A stretch of 64,000 bases of DNA from Notamacropus eugenii (lineage: Eukaryota; Chordata; Mammalia; Diprotodontia; Macropodidae): assembly GCF_028372415.1 (NCBI RefSeq), contig NC_092878.1:26642903-26706902 (forward strand), written 5' to 3'. This document shows positions 1-9,884 of this stretch, piece by piece. Under the pieces are notes generated by a model, which worked only from the letters and a program-made list of their open reading frames with translations, made no database searches and had not been told where the DNA came from. The position numbers and the translations under genes are program-made. How positions within the stretch are numbered: the first letter of the stretch is position 1; each line of letters begins with the position of its first letter.

Positions 1-330
1 GATAGCCAGTCCTCAGGTAAATGAGCCTTTCTAGAGTTAGCAAGTCTGGGCCTCAGATGACAGACATATGGTGTATTAAGAGCCCATGCTCAAAGTCTGC
101 CTGACTTAGCAGAGCCTGCCAAGGCATACACTCAACTGGTGTGGCCTTCAGGAACCCAGAGTCACTTCCAAGCCACAATAGGCTTCAGGGTAGGACTTGA
201 ATGAAGAAACAAAGCCACAACAAATACAAAATCTAAGATAAAAAATGGGAGAAAAACTTACAGTCATGCCAAGAGTGTGCTCAGAAAGAACCTAGGGAGG
301 CTTGACTCCCTTAATATTAACACTTTGTTT
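1..330. other. No feature recognised
   Basis: Non-coding sequence without a recognisable repeat, long frame or promoter signature. Confidence 0.4.
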
Positions 331-344
331 ACAAGGTTACAAAG

Positions 345-600
345 GAAAGAAGGAAATATGCACTTATTAAGCACCTACTATGTGGGAAGCACTGGGTTAA
401 ATACTTACAAATATTATCTTATTTGATCATCCCTAGGAGGTAGGTGCCATTATTATCCCCATTTTACAGATAAGGAAACTGAAGCAGACAGAGGTCAAAT
501 AACTTCCCCAAGGTCACATAGTAAGTATCTGAGGCTGGATTTCCAGTCAGTTCCTCCTAACTCCAAGCCCAGAACTTTGTCCATTATGCCACCTAACTAG
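345..600 (-). mobile_element. MIR/THER1-type CORE-SINE
   Basis: It reads on the plus strand as TTATTAAGCACCTACTATGTG, then CCCCATTTTACAGATAAGGAA, then CAAGGTCACATAGTAAGTATC. This is the reverse complement of the MIR-type SINE, nearly full length, with the tRNA-like end at the right. Confidence 0.8.
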
Positions 601-691
601 GTTGTGTTAAATTCACTTTGATGATGAAGGGTATCTAGTTAATACCTCACTACTAATGAACTTAGTATCCTAACCCCAACCTAAGACTTGC

Positions 692-845
692 CAGGGGTGT
701 GCTGGAGCCAGCTCTACTAGAGAAAGTTGATTATTACACTTTCAGCATGACCACTTATATCTCAGAAATCAGTAAATACTCCAAATCAGGACTTGATTTA
801 TCATTTTATTGATGGTCTAGAATCAAACTTAAATAAAAACTCATT
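692..845 (+). mobile_element. Short hAT-like element, family with TIR CAGGGGTGTGCTGG (copy 1)
   Basis: It starts CAGGGGTGTGCTGGAGCCAG and runs to ATAAAAAC. Its interior (GGACTTGATTTATCATTTTATTGAT) aligns with 36822-37062 and, inverted, with 2005-2208. The right terminus is missing. Confidence 0.6.
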
Positions 846-861
846 GATCCATAAGGATCTC

Positions 862-1085
862 TGCTGTTGTTCAGTTGTATTTGATCCTTCATGACCCCAT
901 TTTGGATTTTCTTGGCATAGATACTGGAGTGGTTTTCTATTTCCCTCTCCAGCTCATTTTACAGATGAAGAAATTGAGGTGAGCACAGTTAAGTGACTTG
1001 ACTAGGGTCACACAGCTACTAAGTGTCTGAGGCCAAATTTGAACTCATAACAATGAGTCTTCCTGACTCCAAGTACAGTGATTTA
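862..1085 (-). mobile_element. MAR1-type SINE
   Basis: The plus strand shows the inverted RTE-like tail (GTTCAGTTGTATTTGATCC, GGATTTTCTTGGCATAGATACTGGAG), the AGCTCATTTTACAGATGAAG body and the tRNA-like head. It abuts a Charlie-like element whose left end is missing. Confidence 0.8.
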
Positions 1086-1090
1086 GCCCA

Positions 1091-1257
1091 TCAGGATCTC
1101 TACAGGTCATATACTGGCAGCTTTAAAATGTAGTATTACCTACGTTTTATTGTATTTTTATTTATTTTGTTAAATATGCCCCTATTACATTTCATTCTGG
1201 TTCTACACTCCAGACCATTGTGAGCCCCAAGCTCCTGCCAGGCAGTGTGTTTGACAG
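1091..1257 (+). mobile_element. hAT/Charlie-like short element, TGTCAAAC family (left end lost)
   Basis: It contains the diagnostic interior TTTTATTGTATTTTTATTTA and ends GTGTGTTTGACAGCTG. It aligns with the complete copy at 36043-36246. Confidence 0.65.
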
Positions 1258-1475
1258 CTGTAGCATAGACTTAAAATGGAGGAAATGTTAATAATGCAAA
1301 TTAAATCCTTTTTTCTACAGTTTACCAGCACACCCCTAGACTTAGCCTTTGAAAAGGCACAGCAGAGACCCTGACAATGAAAACTAGAGAAATGGGCAAA
1401 GGAGAGGTGATACATCCAGAAAGCAGACTCAGGGAAGCGTGAGTGTTTGCATGATCCTACAGGGAACTAGAGGAA

Positions 1476-1694
1476 ACTAGGTGGCATGGTGGAAGGAAGA
1501 CCTGCGTTCAAATCAGGCCTTAGATTCTACTAGCTGTGCAATCTCAGACAAGTCACTTAACCCTGTTTGCCTCAGTTTCCTCATTTGTAAAATGAGCTAG
1601 GGATGGAAATAGCAAACCATTCCAGTAACTTTGGCAAGAAAATCCCAAGTGGGGTCATGAAGAGTCAGACATGACTGAAACAACTCAACAGCAA
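1476..1694 (+). mobile_element. MAR1-type SINE
   Basis: A full structure: head AACTAGGTGGCATGGTGGAAG, body GACAAGTCACTTAACCCTG, and RTE-like tail GGGGTCATGAAGAGTCAGACA ending in a CAACA-rich end. Confidence 0.85.
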
Positions 1695-1849
1695 CTCATA
1701 TCCCCAGAGATGACAATAGTCAAAGATGGTGTTGGAGAGGGTAAGTTACAAAGCAAGTGGAGTTGCTCCCAGACATAGTGGGAACTGAAGCTGAAGAGCC
1801 ACAAAGGGGAAGAACCACAATATGGCAGAGCAAACCCACCAGTATGAAA

Positions 1850-2004
1850 CAGCAGTAAGAGTCCTGAATTCAGAACTGGATGTCTAATCCTGGCTCTACT
1901 GCTTAGTAGTTCCTTGACCTTGGGCAGATCAATTCACTGCTCTGACTTCAGCATCTGTAAAAGGAAAAGGGTGGAACTAAGTGACCTCTGACATTCCTTC
2001 CTCC
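1850..2004 (+). mobile_element. MIR-related SINE (decayed)
   Basis: It shows TAATCCTGGCTCTACTGCTTA, CTTGGGCAGATCAATTCACTG and a terminal ACCTCTGACATTCCTTCC. These are degenerate MIR head and body motifs. Confidence 0.55.
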
Positions 2005-2208
2005 CAGGAATGTGCTGATAAATGTTTAACAACCAGCTCCCTAGAAAATAGGTATGCTCAATCTACTTTTAAGTTTAAGAAGCATTACTAACATTTTTTT
2101 CCATCACTGAAGTCTAGATAATAAAACAATAAACAACAGAAACAGCAAAAAATGTTCACACTGAGAATTTAACAACAGGCTTTCAAGAGTCAGCTCCAGC
2201 ACTGTCTG
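2005..2208 (-). mobile_element. Short hAT-like element, family with TIR CAGGGGTGTGCTGG (copy 2)
   Basis: It starts CAGGAATGTGCTGATAAATG and ends CTCCAGCACTGTCTG, imperfect terminal inverted repeats. The interior TCTAGATAATAAAACAATAAA is the inverse of the interior of 36822-37062. No clear 8-bp duplication. Confidence 0.6.
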
Positions 2209-2276
2209 CGGTGCTATGACTTTGCCCTTCACTGGTACTTTAAGTTGTACAGATTGAGGGAAAGAGATCAACTCAC

Positions 2277-2465
2277 AACTGCCTTCACTTGCTTTCCCTT
2301 AGGAGAGGTTCGCTCAATGCTAGCGTGATATAATTTGGGGATTCTGTCTAAGTCCTTGCGGAAGATGGAATTTTCTATCGGGGTAGATTGCTTGATTTTG
2401 TAACCACCCCACATTTGTTCCTCTTGGAGAGGGAGCTTAACTCTTGGGGAATATTGCTTTGATAC
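2277..2465 (-). CDS. Unassigned exon-like open segment, 63 codons
   Basis: On the minus strand an acceptor-like CTAGTTTCTTTCAG is followed at 2465 by an open frame of exactly 63 codons that starts VSKQYSPRVKLP and ends PKGKQVKAV. A GTGAGT donor sits immediately below 2277. Reading phase is 0 on both sides, so the segment is a symmetric exon. It holds several CpGs in a CpG-poor neighbourhood and does not look like any repeat family seen here. The inferred peptide is basic and polar with no membrane segment. I do not recognise the protein and found no partner exon within the window. It could be an exon of a gene lying to the left, or a relic. Confidence 0.4.
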
Positions 2466-2639
2466 CTGAAAGAAACTAGGATTGCCATAAATGGGGAGCA
2501 TTGTCTTGAATAGTTAAATAGTTAGGGCACGGGATCTTTTTTTTGTCATTTTACTTGTATTCCCAGAACATAGCATGATGTAAGCACTTTATTTAAATAT
2601 ATGCACATAAATATAATTTGCATCTTGTTTTAAACTCTT

Positions 2640-2785
2640 TTTTTAAAGCATTCCTTTTTAAATTTTGAGTTCCAAATTCTCTCTCCCTTCTCGGGTCCCT
2701 CCTCACCCATTGAGAAAACCAGCAATATATTACCCAATACTATGTTTGTGCAGTCATGCAAAACATATTTCCAATATTAGTATGA
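2640..2785 (-). mobile_element. L1 3' end fragment
   Basis: The plus strand reads inverted L1 tail: T-runs, then TGAGTTCCAAATTCTCTCTCC, then GTCATGCAAAACATATTTCC, as in the minus-strand tails at 20480 and 53233. Confidence 0.65.
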
Positions 2786-3200
2786 CATGGGTCCTTAACC
2801 TTTCTTGTTATAGACCCCTTTGTCAGTCTGGTGAATCCTGTGGACCCCTTATCATAACAATGTGTTGAAATGTATGTTGTTGTCTAGTCACTTCAGACTC
2901 TTTGTGACCCTATTTAGGGTTTTCTTGGCAAAGATATTGGAGTGGTTTGCTATTTCCTCCTCTAGCTCATTTTACAGATGAGGAAATTGAGTTAAGTGAC
3001 TTGCTCAGGGTCACACAGCTAGTAAGTGTCTGAGATCAGATTTGAACTCAGGAAAATAAGTCTTCCAGATTTCAGACTCAGTGCTCTATTCCCTGCTCCG
3101 GCTAGCTGTCCTGTTTAGTGAATAAAATAAAATAAGTAGAATTACAAAAGCAGCCAAAGGTTAGTGAAAACAATGATGTAATTTTATGGTCCCCCAAAAT
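2786..3200 (+). mobile_element. hAT-like short element, TTCTTAACC family, split by a SINE
   Basis: The left part (2786-2876) reads GGGTCCTTAACCTTTCTTG, then GACCCCTTTGTCAGTCTGGTG. The right part (3115-about 3200) reads AATAAAATAAAATAAGTAGAATTACAAA. A MAR1 SINE at 2877-3114 interrupts it. The right boundary is approximate. Confidence 0.6.
2877..3114 (-). mobile_element. MAR1-type SINE inserted in a hAT element
   Basis: Inverted MAR1: TGTGACCCTATTTAGGGTTTTC, CTAGCTCATTTTACAGATGAGG, GGGTCACACAGCTAGTAAGTG and a right end GGCTAGCTGTCC. Confidence 0.85.
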
Positions 3201-3204
3201 CTAT

Positions 3205-3850
3205 CTGTGCACCTCACAGCTGATTATGGATTTTGATTAAAGTACTTTGCATTTTCTGTTTGACAAAATAAAGCACATCTTATATTCGATGCCTTGCTTG
3301 CCCAAGTGCTTGCATTCGAGCTAAGGGTCTTTTACCTCCTTTGGTTTTTTTTTGTAGAGAGCAGGAAAAACCTAAGTTAGGGTGCAGGAGACAAAGAAAT
3401 TTGTATGCAATAGTCCCAAAACTGAACATGGTCCAAGTAAATCTAGGGTTTTGATTCCGGACTATGGTTTGCAATTAAATTAATATTAAAAAATCTTAAG
3501 AAAATAATGTATTATTTTCTTTCAAACACAAGAATAGACATTTACATATAGCTCGCGTTAATAAAGTAGATAGAGCAGAGAACCATATAGAGACTGGTGT
3601 TGAGGCCAAGTTTGCACATAACTGCATGTGCCATTTGGTTCAATTTGATGGTAGCTGGGTAAATCAAGGAAGTTTTCCCTGCTCCAGCGATTTACTACTG
3701 GCCGCACCAGATGCTATGTTGGGGGTCAGAACCTGGAGGACAGGATACAAGGCTACTCCATGCCTGTGATTATCAATCTACCAATCAATCAATAAGAGTT
3801 TACTGATTGATTGGGATCCCAGATTTGGGTCAGAAACATGATGGGTGAAA
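3205..3850. other. No gene recognised; unclassified sequence
   Basis: Several short frames in both directions but no domain or splice-consistent exon. A CAATCAATCAATAAG string near 3783 may be the start of a SINE or LINE 3' end. Confidence 0.35.
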
Positions 3851-3854
3851 ATAA

Positions 3855-4068
3855 TAAACAGCTAGCACTTATATAGCACTTTAAGATTTGCAAAGTGCTT
3901 CACGAATATTATCTCATTTGATCCTTACAACATCCCTGAGAGGGGGTGCTTTCATTCTCTCCATTTTACAGATGAGAAGATTGAGGTAGACAGTGAGGTT
4001 AAGTGACTTTACCAGATTTGAATTCAAACCTTCTTGACTCCAGGTCGAGCAGTCCATTCCCTGCATCA
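3855..4068 (-). mobile_element. MIR/THER1-type CORE-SINE
   Basis: Plus-strand reading CAGCTAGCACTTATATAGCAC, CATTTTACAGATGAGAAG, GAGGTTAAGTGACTT is an inverted MIR-type SINE. Confidence 0.75.
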
Positions 4069-4079
4069 CTTAAAGCATA

Positions 4080-4549
4080 ATTGCTCTGTAATCACTTCTT
4101 TCAAATTCCAAGGACGCCCAGAGTTGTATATCCTGGAATTAAATGAGGAAGCCTATGTTTACATTATGCTCGCCTTTCATGACTTTCTTAATTCAGCCTT
4201 CTTGAGAGAGATGGAATACAGACTGGGTTCATGGTCCCAGAGTGTGGAAGAGATCTGAGATCTGGAGGGGATGAGAAAAACAGAGAGATGTTGACCCTTC
4301 CTTTTAACAAGGTCCTTAGCTCCATTCCACGATCCTGGACCTCACCAATCAGTGTTGTATGTTTATTTTGTAGGAGCTGTTACTGGGGCAGTCTAACTGT
4401 AGCTAGGGCAGTGGGGATAGGAGGGAAAGGCACAGCAGCTCCCAACAAGGAGATTTCCTAACTGGGCCAATGGAAGAAACTCTACTCTGTAATTTACATG
4501 ACTCTATGTTAAAAGCCTAAATCTAGCCTTCAGATTTTGGCTGGCAAAA
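4080..4549. other. No feature recognised
   Basis: Two overlapping 75-codon frames (4034-4258 and 4231-4461) lack splice context, domains or homologues that I recognise. Confidence 0.35.
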
Positions 4550-4577
4550 TCTTGTAGTGGCATCTACCACTACAAGA
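4550..4577. repeat. Perfect 11-bp inverted repeat (hairpin)
   Basis: TCTTGTAGTGG, the 6-base loop CATCTA, then CCACTACAAGA. It lies exactly at the left edge of the L1 3' end, so it may be a rearrangement product of that insertion. Confidence 0.7.
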
Positions 4578-5037
4578 AACGACCAGCAGGATGATTCCAG
4601 AAAAACATGGAAAGACTTACGTGAACGGATGCTGAGTGAAGTGAGCAGAACCGGGTGAACCTTCTACACAGTAAGAGTGATACTGTGCAACGAGCAGTTG
4701 TGAACTGTTCTCAGCAACGCGATGATCCAAGACAGCTCCAAAGGACTCCTGAGGAAAAATGCTATCCTCCTCCACAGAAAGAACTGTTAGAGTCTTAATG
4801 TAGACTGAAGTCTACTATTTTTCCACTTTCTTTCCTTCTTTCATTTTTTGTTTGAGTTTTCTTTCACAAAATGACTAATATGGAAATGTTTTATATGATA
4901 GCATATGTATAACCTATATCAGATTGCTTACTATTTCAGGGAGGAGGGAAGGAAAAGAGGGAAAGATGGAATTTGGAGCTCAAAACTTAAAAAAAAAAAC
5001 CCAAATGTTAAAAATTGTTTTACATGTAATCAGGGGG
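4578..5037 (+). mobile_element. L1 3' end (5'-truncated)
   Basis: AACATGGAAAGACTTACGTG, CTGAGTGAAGTGAGCAGAACC and TTTTACATGTAATC near the end are the typical marsupial L1 3' UTR. It includes the GGGAGGAGGGAAGG polypurine and an A-run. Confidence 0.85.
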
Positions 5038-5044
5038 AAATATT

Positions 5045-5190
5045 CTTTTCAGAAAGGACCAGAAAGGCTATGTAACCCAACCTCATCATCTTACAGATGA
5101 AGAAACTGAGGCCTGGAGAAGGTAATAAGTAGCAACACTAAGATTCAAATCTAAGTGCTCAGGGATCAATCTGAGAGTCCTTGCTCCCTC
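5045..5190 (-). mobile_element. MIR-type SINE fragment
   Basis: The plus strand reads CATCATCTTACAGATGAAGAA, ACTGAGGCCTGGAGAAGG, then a decayed head. Confidence 0.6.
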
Positions 5191-5199
5191 CCCTAAAGT

Positions 5200-5655
5200 A
5201 GGCTCTCCATGAAAAGGGGGCCCTGAATTGAGTCCTGGCCCTTTAATATCATATCCTACTGCACGGTTGGTTCAAGTCACAAAATAGCACATGTTGTATG
5301 TGATTACCTTGTGGGTGATGAGCCATTATCATAAATCCCTCGTCTCTGTAGCAGCTGTGTTTTACATTCTATACTGTAAAGAACCATTACCTGGAACAAT
5401 TAATCTACTTTGGTGAGAAGCCTACCAAATGCTGCACAAGGGCAGTGTGCTGGCTTCTTGAAAAAGTTTCACATATTTGCTAGACTGATCGTAAATCAAT
5501 CATTCAATGGCAAGGTGCCCTGGGATTTTCTTCTGTTCATCTGACCTAATGGTGGGGCACACTGGGACCAGAGAAGTAAAACCCACAGAGAAACCAGTCC
5601 TTACTCATCCTAATTCCCAGCTACGTCTCCAGGCACAGGACAGTGGTGGGTATAT
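5200..5655. other. No feature recognised
   Basis: Unclassified sequence with no convincing coding or repeat signature. Confidence 0.35.
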
Positions 5656-5659
5656 AGGA

Positions 5660-5912
5660 GGGTGGAAAGAGCACTGGGCCTTGGACCAATCACTTAAGAT
5701 CTCTGCCTCAGTTTTCTCATCTCATGGCATAGTGTAGTGGATAGAGTGATGGAGAATCTGGGTTCAAAACCTGCCTCAAGCGCTTCCTGTTCGTATGATG
5801 TTGGACAGATGTCTTGACCTCACTTCCCTCATCTGTAAAATGAGGGGAATGGATTCAATGATCTCTAAGATTCCTTCCAGCTCTAAATCTGTATTCCTAT
5901 GATCTATGTATG
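5660..5912 (+). mobile_element. Two consecutive MIR-related SINE pieces
   Basis: A partial copy (5660-5724: GAAAGAGCACTGGGCC, CACTTAAGATCTCTGCCTCAG) is followed by a longer one (5725-5912: TAGTGTAGTGGATAGAG, CTCATCTGTAAAATGAGG, CCTTCCAGCTCTAAATCTG). Confidence 0.65.
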
Positions 5913-5956
5913 GAAAGATTCCATCCAACTTGATTATGTGAAGCTGTCCCACTCCT

Positions 5957-6016
5957 TTCATTTAGTCAATAAGCATTTATTAAGCACCTCCTATATGCCA
6001 GGCACTGTGCTAAAGC
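5957..6016 (-). mobile_element. L2/MIR 3' terminal fragment
   Basis: GTCAATAAGCATTTATTAAG, then ATGCCAGGCACTGTGCTAA is the inverted common 3' end of L2 and MIR. It abuts the pyrimidine tract. Confidence 0.65.
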
Positions 6017-6019
6017 ATT

Positions 6020-6345
6020 GATGCTGCTGCTGCTTCTCCTCTTTCTTCTTCTCCTTCTTCTCCTTCTCTTTGTCCTGCTCCTCCTTCCCTTTCCCCTTCC
6101 CCTTCTCTTTCTTCTTCTTCGTCTCCTTCTTCTTCTTCTTCTTCTTCTTCTTCTTCTTCTTCTTCTTCTTCTCCTTCTCCTTCTCCTCCTCCTCCTCACT
6201 CCTTCCCTTTCTCTTTCTCCTCCTCCTTCTCCTTCTCCTTCTCTTTGTCCTCCTCCTTCCCTTTCCCCTTCCCCTTCTCTTTCTCCTTCCCCTTCTCCTT
6301 CTCCTCCTCTTCCTCCTTCTTCCTCCTCCTCCTCCTTTTTTAGGC
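6020..6345. repeat. Polypyrimidine (CTT/CTC)n tract, 325 bp
   Basis: The plus strand is almost pure C/T, the minus strand pure A/G. It creates long fake frames (poly-Leu/Ser/Pro one way, poly-Arg/Lys/Glu the other). The tract can form triplex (H-DNA) and is not coding. Confidence 0.95.
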
Positions 6346-6395
6346 ATTGCTTCTAAACTGAACTCTAATGATAATTTCCAAACATTGCCCTACCT

Positions 6396-6478
6396 CTGTC
6401 TCTCCCTTTCTCCCATCTCTCCCTGTCTCCTATCTCTCCCTCTCTCCCATCTCTCCCTCTCTCCCATCTCTCCCTCAC
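6396..6478. repeat. 17-bp tandem minisatellite, CTCTCCCTCTCTCCCAT-like
   Basis: About five imperfect copies, continuing the pyrimidine-rich zone after a 50-bp gap. Confidence 0.8.
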
Positions 6479-6559
6479 ATTACTGCACAGCTCTAATGAC
6501 GTTATCCCACTACTCCCAAACTGTCAGTGGTTCTTTATTATCTACTGAATAAAGAACAC

Positions 6560-6765
6560 AAGGAAACAAATGTCTATTAAATGCCTATGTGTCAGACGTC
6601 ACACTCAGTGCTTTACAAACACCTCCTTTAATATACACTATTATTATCCTCATTTTACAGTGGAGGAAGCCGGGGTAGACAGAAATTAAATGGTTTGCCC
6701 AAGGACACAAAGCTAATAAGTATCTGAGGCTGGATTTGAACTCATCTTCCTGACCAGTTTGGAAT
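6560..6765 (-). mobile_element. MIR/THER1-type CORE-SINE
   Basis: Plus-strand TCTATTAAATGCCTATGTG, TATTATCCTCATTTTACAG, CTGAGGCTGGATTTGAACTC: an inverted MIR-type SINE. Confidence 0.75.
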
Positions 6766-6789
6766 AAAGTCCCAGCTCCCTTAGCTTGA

Positions 6790-7015
6790 CAGTTGGGATT
6801 TTTCCATAAGCCAACTACTTTCCAGGCTTGTGTTACACTGCTCCCCCTACACGTGCTCCATGCTTCTAGCTGACCTATATCGCACACCATGCCAAGAACA
6901 TCCTGTTATTTTCCACGTCCCAGCTTTTGCTGGTGATTTTCCCTATATGTTTAATGCCCTTCTTTTCCCTTTCTATCCCTCTGATAGAAATGCTACCCAG
7001 CTCAAGGACCAATTT
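6790..7015 (+). mobile_element. L2-type LINE 3' fragment
   Basis: CCCAGCTTTTGCTGG, TTAATGCCCTTCTTTTCC and CTACCCAGCTCAAGGACC follow the L2 ORF2 C-terminus to 3' UTR transition. Confidence 0.55.
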
Positions 7016-7017
7016 AA

Positions 7018-7830
7018 CTCAACAAGCACTCATGAAGTGACTACTATTTGTTCAGGACATATGATGAAAAAATGACAGTTCCAGACTTGGAGGAGTTTAA
7101 AATCTAATAGACAGAGTGTGATATGCATATAAATAAGTTTTAAACAAGAGAAAATGTGATAAAGGCAGAAGAAAGATCCAGGCAAGGTGCTCTAAGGAAA
7201 ATTTGAGGAAGAATGATAATCATTTTCAGCTGGAGGGATGAGGGAAGGCCATGTGCTCCTTTAGTTGGGCTTTGGAGAAAGAGAAGAATTTCAAAAGACA
7301 GGGATGAATGGATGTTTCAGGTATAAGGACTATGGAATGAAGAGGAGGGGGAACAGCTAACTTGGCTGTAACATAGAATAAGTGAAGTAAAGCTGGAAAG
7401 GCAAGTTAGAACCAAGTTTGGGGAGGGCCTTGATTAGATGGCAAGCTACAAAGATTTGTATTAGACCCTGTAGGCAACAAGGAAAGGCAGCTAGGTGACG
7501 CTGTGGATAGAGAACTGGGTTGGGAATCAGAAAGCCCTCATCTTCCTGAGTTCAAATCCAGCCTCAGACACCTACTAGTTGTGAGACCCTGGACAAGTCA
7601 CTTAACCTTGTCAGCCTTGGTTTCCCTATCTGTCAAATGAGCTAGAGAAGGAAATGGCAACCCACTCCAGGATCTTTGCTAAAAACCCGTCCCCACCAAA
7701 AATGGGAGTCATACACAGCTGAAAACTACTAAACGGCAGCCACTGACAGTTCTTGAGCAGCAGCATCATGTGATCAGATCTTTGTCCTAGAAAGCTTATG
7801 TTCTCCATGAAGACGTCTACGATCTCACAG
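7018..7830 (-). mobile_element. Antisense L2 LINE split by a MAR1 SINE
   Basis: The inverted L2 3' end (AACAAGCACTCATGAAGTG) runs through GGGAGGGCCTTGATTAGATG to 7486. It resumes at 7739 with AGCAGCATCATGTGATCAGATC. The MAR1 copy at 7487-7738 separates the two parts. Confidence 0.65.
7487..7738 (+). mobile_element. MAR1-type SINE (full length)
   Basis: Head GGCAGCTAGGTGACGCTGTGG, body GACAAGTCACTTAACCTTG, tail GAAATGGCAACCCACTCCAGG, ending near CTACTAAACGGCAG. Confidence 0.9.
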
Positions 7831-7960
7831 TCAAAATAAATTCATCTTTTCTTAGAACTCGTAGTCCCTCTTTAAGGTATTTGGTGTGTTCCATTTTGTA
7901 TGGGCTTCTGGAGGACATCTTTGCATTTTTCCTTAATATAACCCTCTGCACATAATATAT

Positions 7961-7988
7961 AATGAATGAATGAATGAATGAATGAATG
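7961..7988. repeat. (AATG)n microsatellite
   Basis: Seven tandem AATG units. Confidence 0.95.
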
Positions 7989-8019
7989 GCAGTATTGTGT
8001 TGTGAAAGAGGCACTGAAG

Positions 8020-8290
8020 TCATAGGACTGAAGGACTTAGAGCTGAAAGGAATCTTAGAGGTGACTGAGTCTGATCACTTACATCTTACAGATGAGGAAA
8101 CCAAGGCTCAGAGAGTTCAAGCAATTTCACCAATGTCACAGAACCAGCAAGTGGCAAGAGACTTGAACCCAGATCTCTCAAATTCAGGCAGACAGCTTGA
8201 GTTCAAGTCCTGATTCCATCATTCAGTAGCTGCGCATGAGTATGGTCAAGTCAGGCTAGGGGAGCCTTAGTGTCTTCATCTGTAAAAGTG
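8020..8290 (-). mobile_element. MIR SINE (minus), followed by a short plus-strand SINE piece
   Basis: 8020-8204 is inverted MIR (CATCTTACAGATGAGGAAACC, CAAGTGGCAAGAGACTTGAAC). From 8205 the sequence reads as a plus-strand SINE (GAGTTCAAGTCCTGATTCC, CTTCATCTGTAAAA). Confidence 0.6.
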
Positions 8291-8689
8291 GGGCACCCTA
8301 TCCCCCACCTCCTCATCTCCCCACCCCCCCACCTCTCCACCCCTCCACCCCTGCAAAGAGGGATTCCTTCCTATCTACCTCAGAAAGTTGTAATGGAAGT
8401 ACTTTTACAAACCACAGGTAAATGTGAGCCAGTATGTATGTAGATGAACCACAATCAATTTTTAATCCCAGACTTTCTACTGGGATCATCCAATACTTTG
8501 GACAGGAGAGTAGATTTAGCAGTAGCCCAAGGCTAATACAATTAGGAAGAGCAACTGGGCTGGAAATAAATCAATAATTCCCAAACCAAAAAAAAACTTC
8601 TTATCTGGATATTTGGGGACTCTGAAGCACAACTCCCTTCATTAAGGCAGATGACCCCCAAATTGATTGTATTCAATTTAATTTAACAA

Positions 8690-8754
8690 GCAGATATTTT
8701 ATTAAGTACTCACTGGGTGTAAGGAACTGGGCCGGGTACTGCCTGTGCCTAGGG
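8690..8754 (-). mobile_element. L2/MIR 3' terminal fragment
   Basis: TTTATTAAGTACTCACTGGG, then GTACTGCCTGTGCC is an inverted terminal piece ending at the hAT-like element. Confidence 0.5.
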
Positions 8755-9119
8755 CAGCAATTCTTACCTTGACCCCTGAACTTATTTTGTTTGTCTTGAT
8801 GTTTCGATAATTGATATTTTAACACTATAACAGTAAAGCAAATATGATGTCACACATATAATTAAGTATAACATATCTAATGTTTCAATATAATTTATTT
8901 CCTTTGTAATACCATGTGTTTTATTTTATGCATTTAAAAATATTATTTTTGTTAATCAATTTTACCAAACTGCCAAAGGGGTCCATAAAATACACACAGA
9001 CACACACATACACACACACACACATACGCACACACACCACACACTCACATACACTCATATACACACACACATATACACACACACCACACTCTCACATACA
9101 CACATACATATACATACCA

Positions 9120-9157
<38 letters not shown>

Positions 9158-9174
9158 AAGGTTAAAAATGCCTA
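8755..9174 (-). mobile_element. hAT-like short element, TTCTTAACC family, with an internal CA array
   Basis: Left terminus CAGCAATTCTTACCTTGACC, interior TTTCAATATAATTTATTTCC and CTGCCAAAGGGGTCC, right terminus AAGGTTAAAAATGCC. A 170-bp CA-rich array lies near the right end. Confidence 0.65.
8993..9158. repeat. Interrupted (CA)n microsatellite
   Basis: CA/CATA/CACACTC variants inside a hAT-like element. Confidence 0.9.
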
Positions 9175-9480
9175 TTCTAGAACAAACCCAAACTATCTTG
9201 ATAATGTATCTAAACATTTTATGGCTAACGTTTTCTCCTTCTAAGCCCTCAGATTCTGAACCTGTTAGTCCTTGATTACTCAGGGTGGGTAAAAAGCAGA
9301 AGGAGGGGAGAAGGGAGGAATCAGCTGTTTTATGTATGAATTTTGAATAAGGATGTACACATTTGTGTCTAATTTTAGTAAAGAGGTATAATTAAAAAAA
9401 AACAAACTTTCCCTGGGCTAGTTGAGATGCCCCACCCTAGTTCTATCATTTCTCAGGATTTTTCCAGGTAAAGAAATGTC

Positions 9481-9731
9481 ACATAGGTGGAACAGTGGAT
9501 AAGGCACTGGGCCTGGAGTCTGGAAGATTCATCTTTCTGGGTTCAGTTCTGGCCTCAGACACTTACTAACTGTGTGACCCTGGGCAAGTCACCTAACCCT
9601 GTCTGCCTTGGTTGCCTCATCTATAAAATGAGTTGGAGAAGGAAATGGCAAAACACTCCAATATCTTGCCAAGTAAATCCCAAATGGGGTCAGAAAGAGT
9701 ATGACATGAGTGAACCACAGAAAATACAATG
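9481..9731 (+). mobile_element. MAR1-type SINE (full length)
   Basis: TAGGTGGAACAGTGGATAAGG, CTGGGCAAGTCACCTAACC, CCAAATGGGGTCAGAAAGAG. Confidence 0.85.
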
Positions 9732-9880
9732 ACCCTAGAGTCAAAGGATGAGGGTTCAAACCCCATATCTGATGTTTACAAGCTGCGCGACCTTAGACAA
9801 GTCACTTAACCCCTTGGCCTCAGTTTCCTCAACTTTAATATGACGGTTCCTTGTAGCTCTTAATCTATGATCCTTAGAAA
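9732..9880 (+). mobile_element. MIR-related SINE
   Basis: GGGTTCAAACCCCATATCTG, GACAAGTCACTTAACCCC, TAGCTCTTAATCTATGATCC. It follows the MAR1 copy directly. Confidence 0.65.
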
Positions 9881-9884
9881 TCAG

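Noticed and set aside
5966..6552. Long frames giving poly-Arg/Lys/Glu (minus) or poly-Leu/Ser/Phe (plus) proteins
   Set aside because: They are direct translations of the (CTT/CTC)n tract and have no start context, splice signals or domain.
8916..9275. 119-codon plus-strand frame
   Set aside because: Generated by the CA/CATA array within a hAT-like element.
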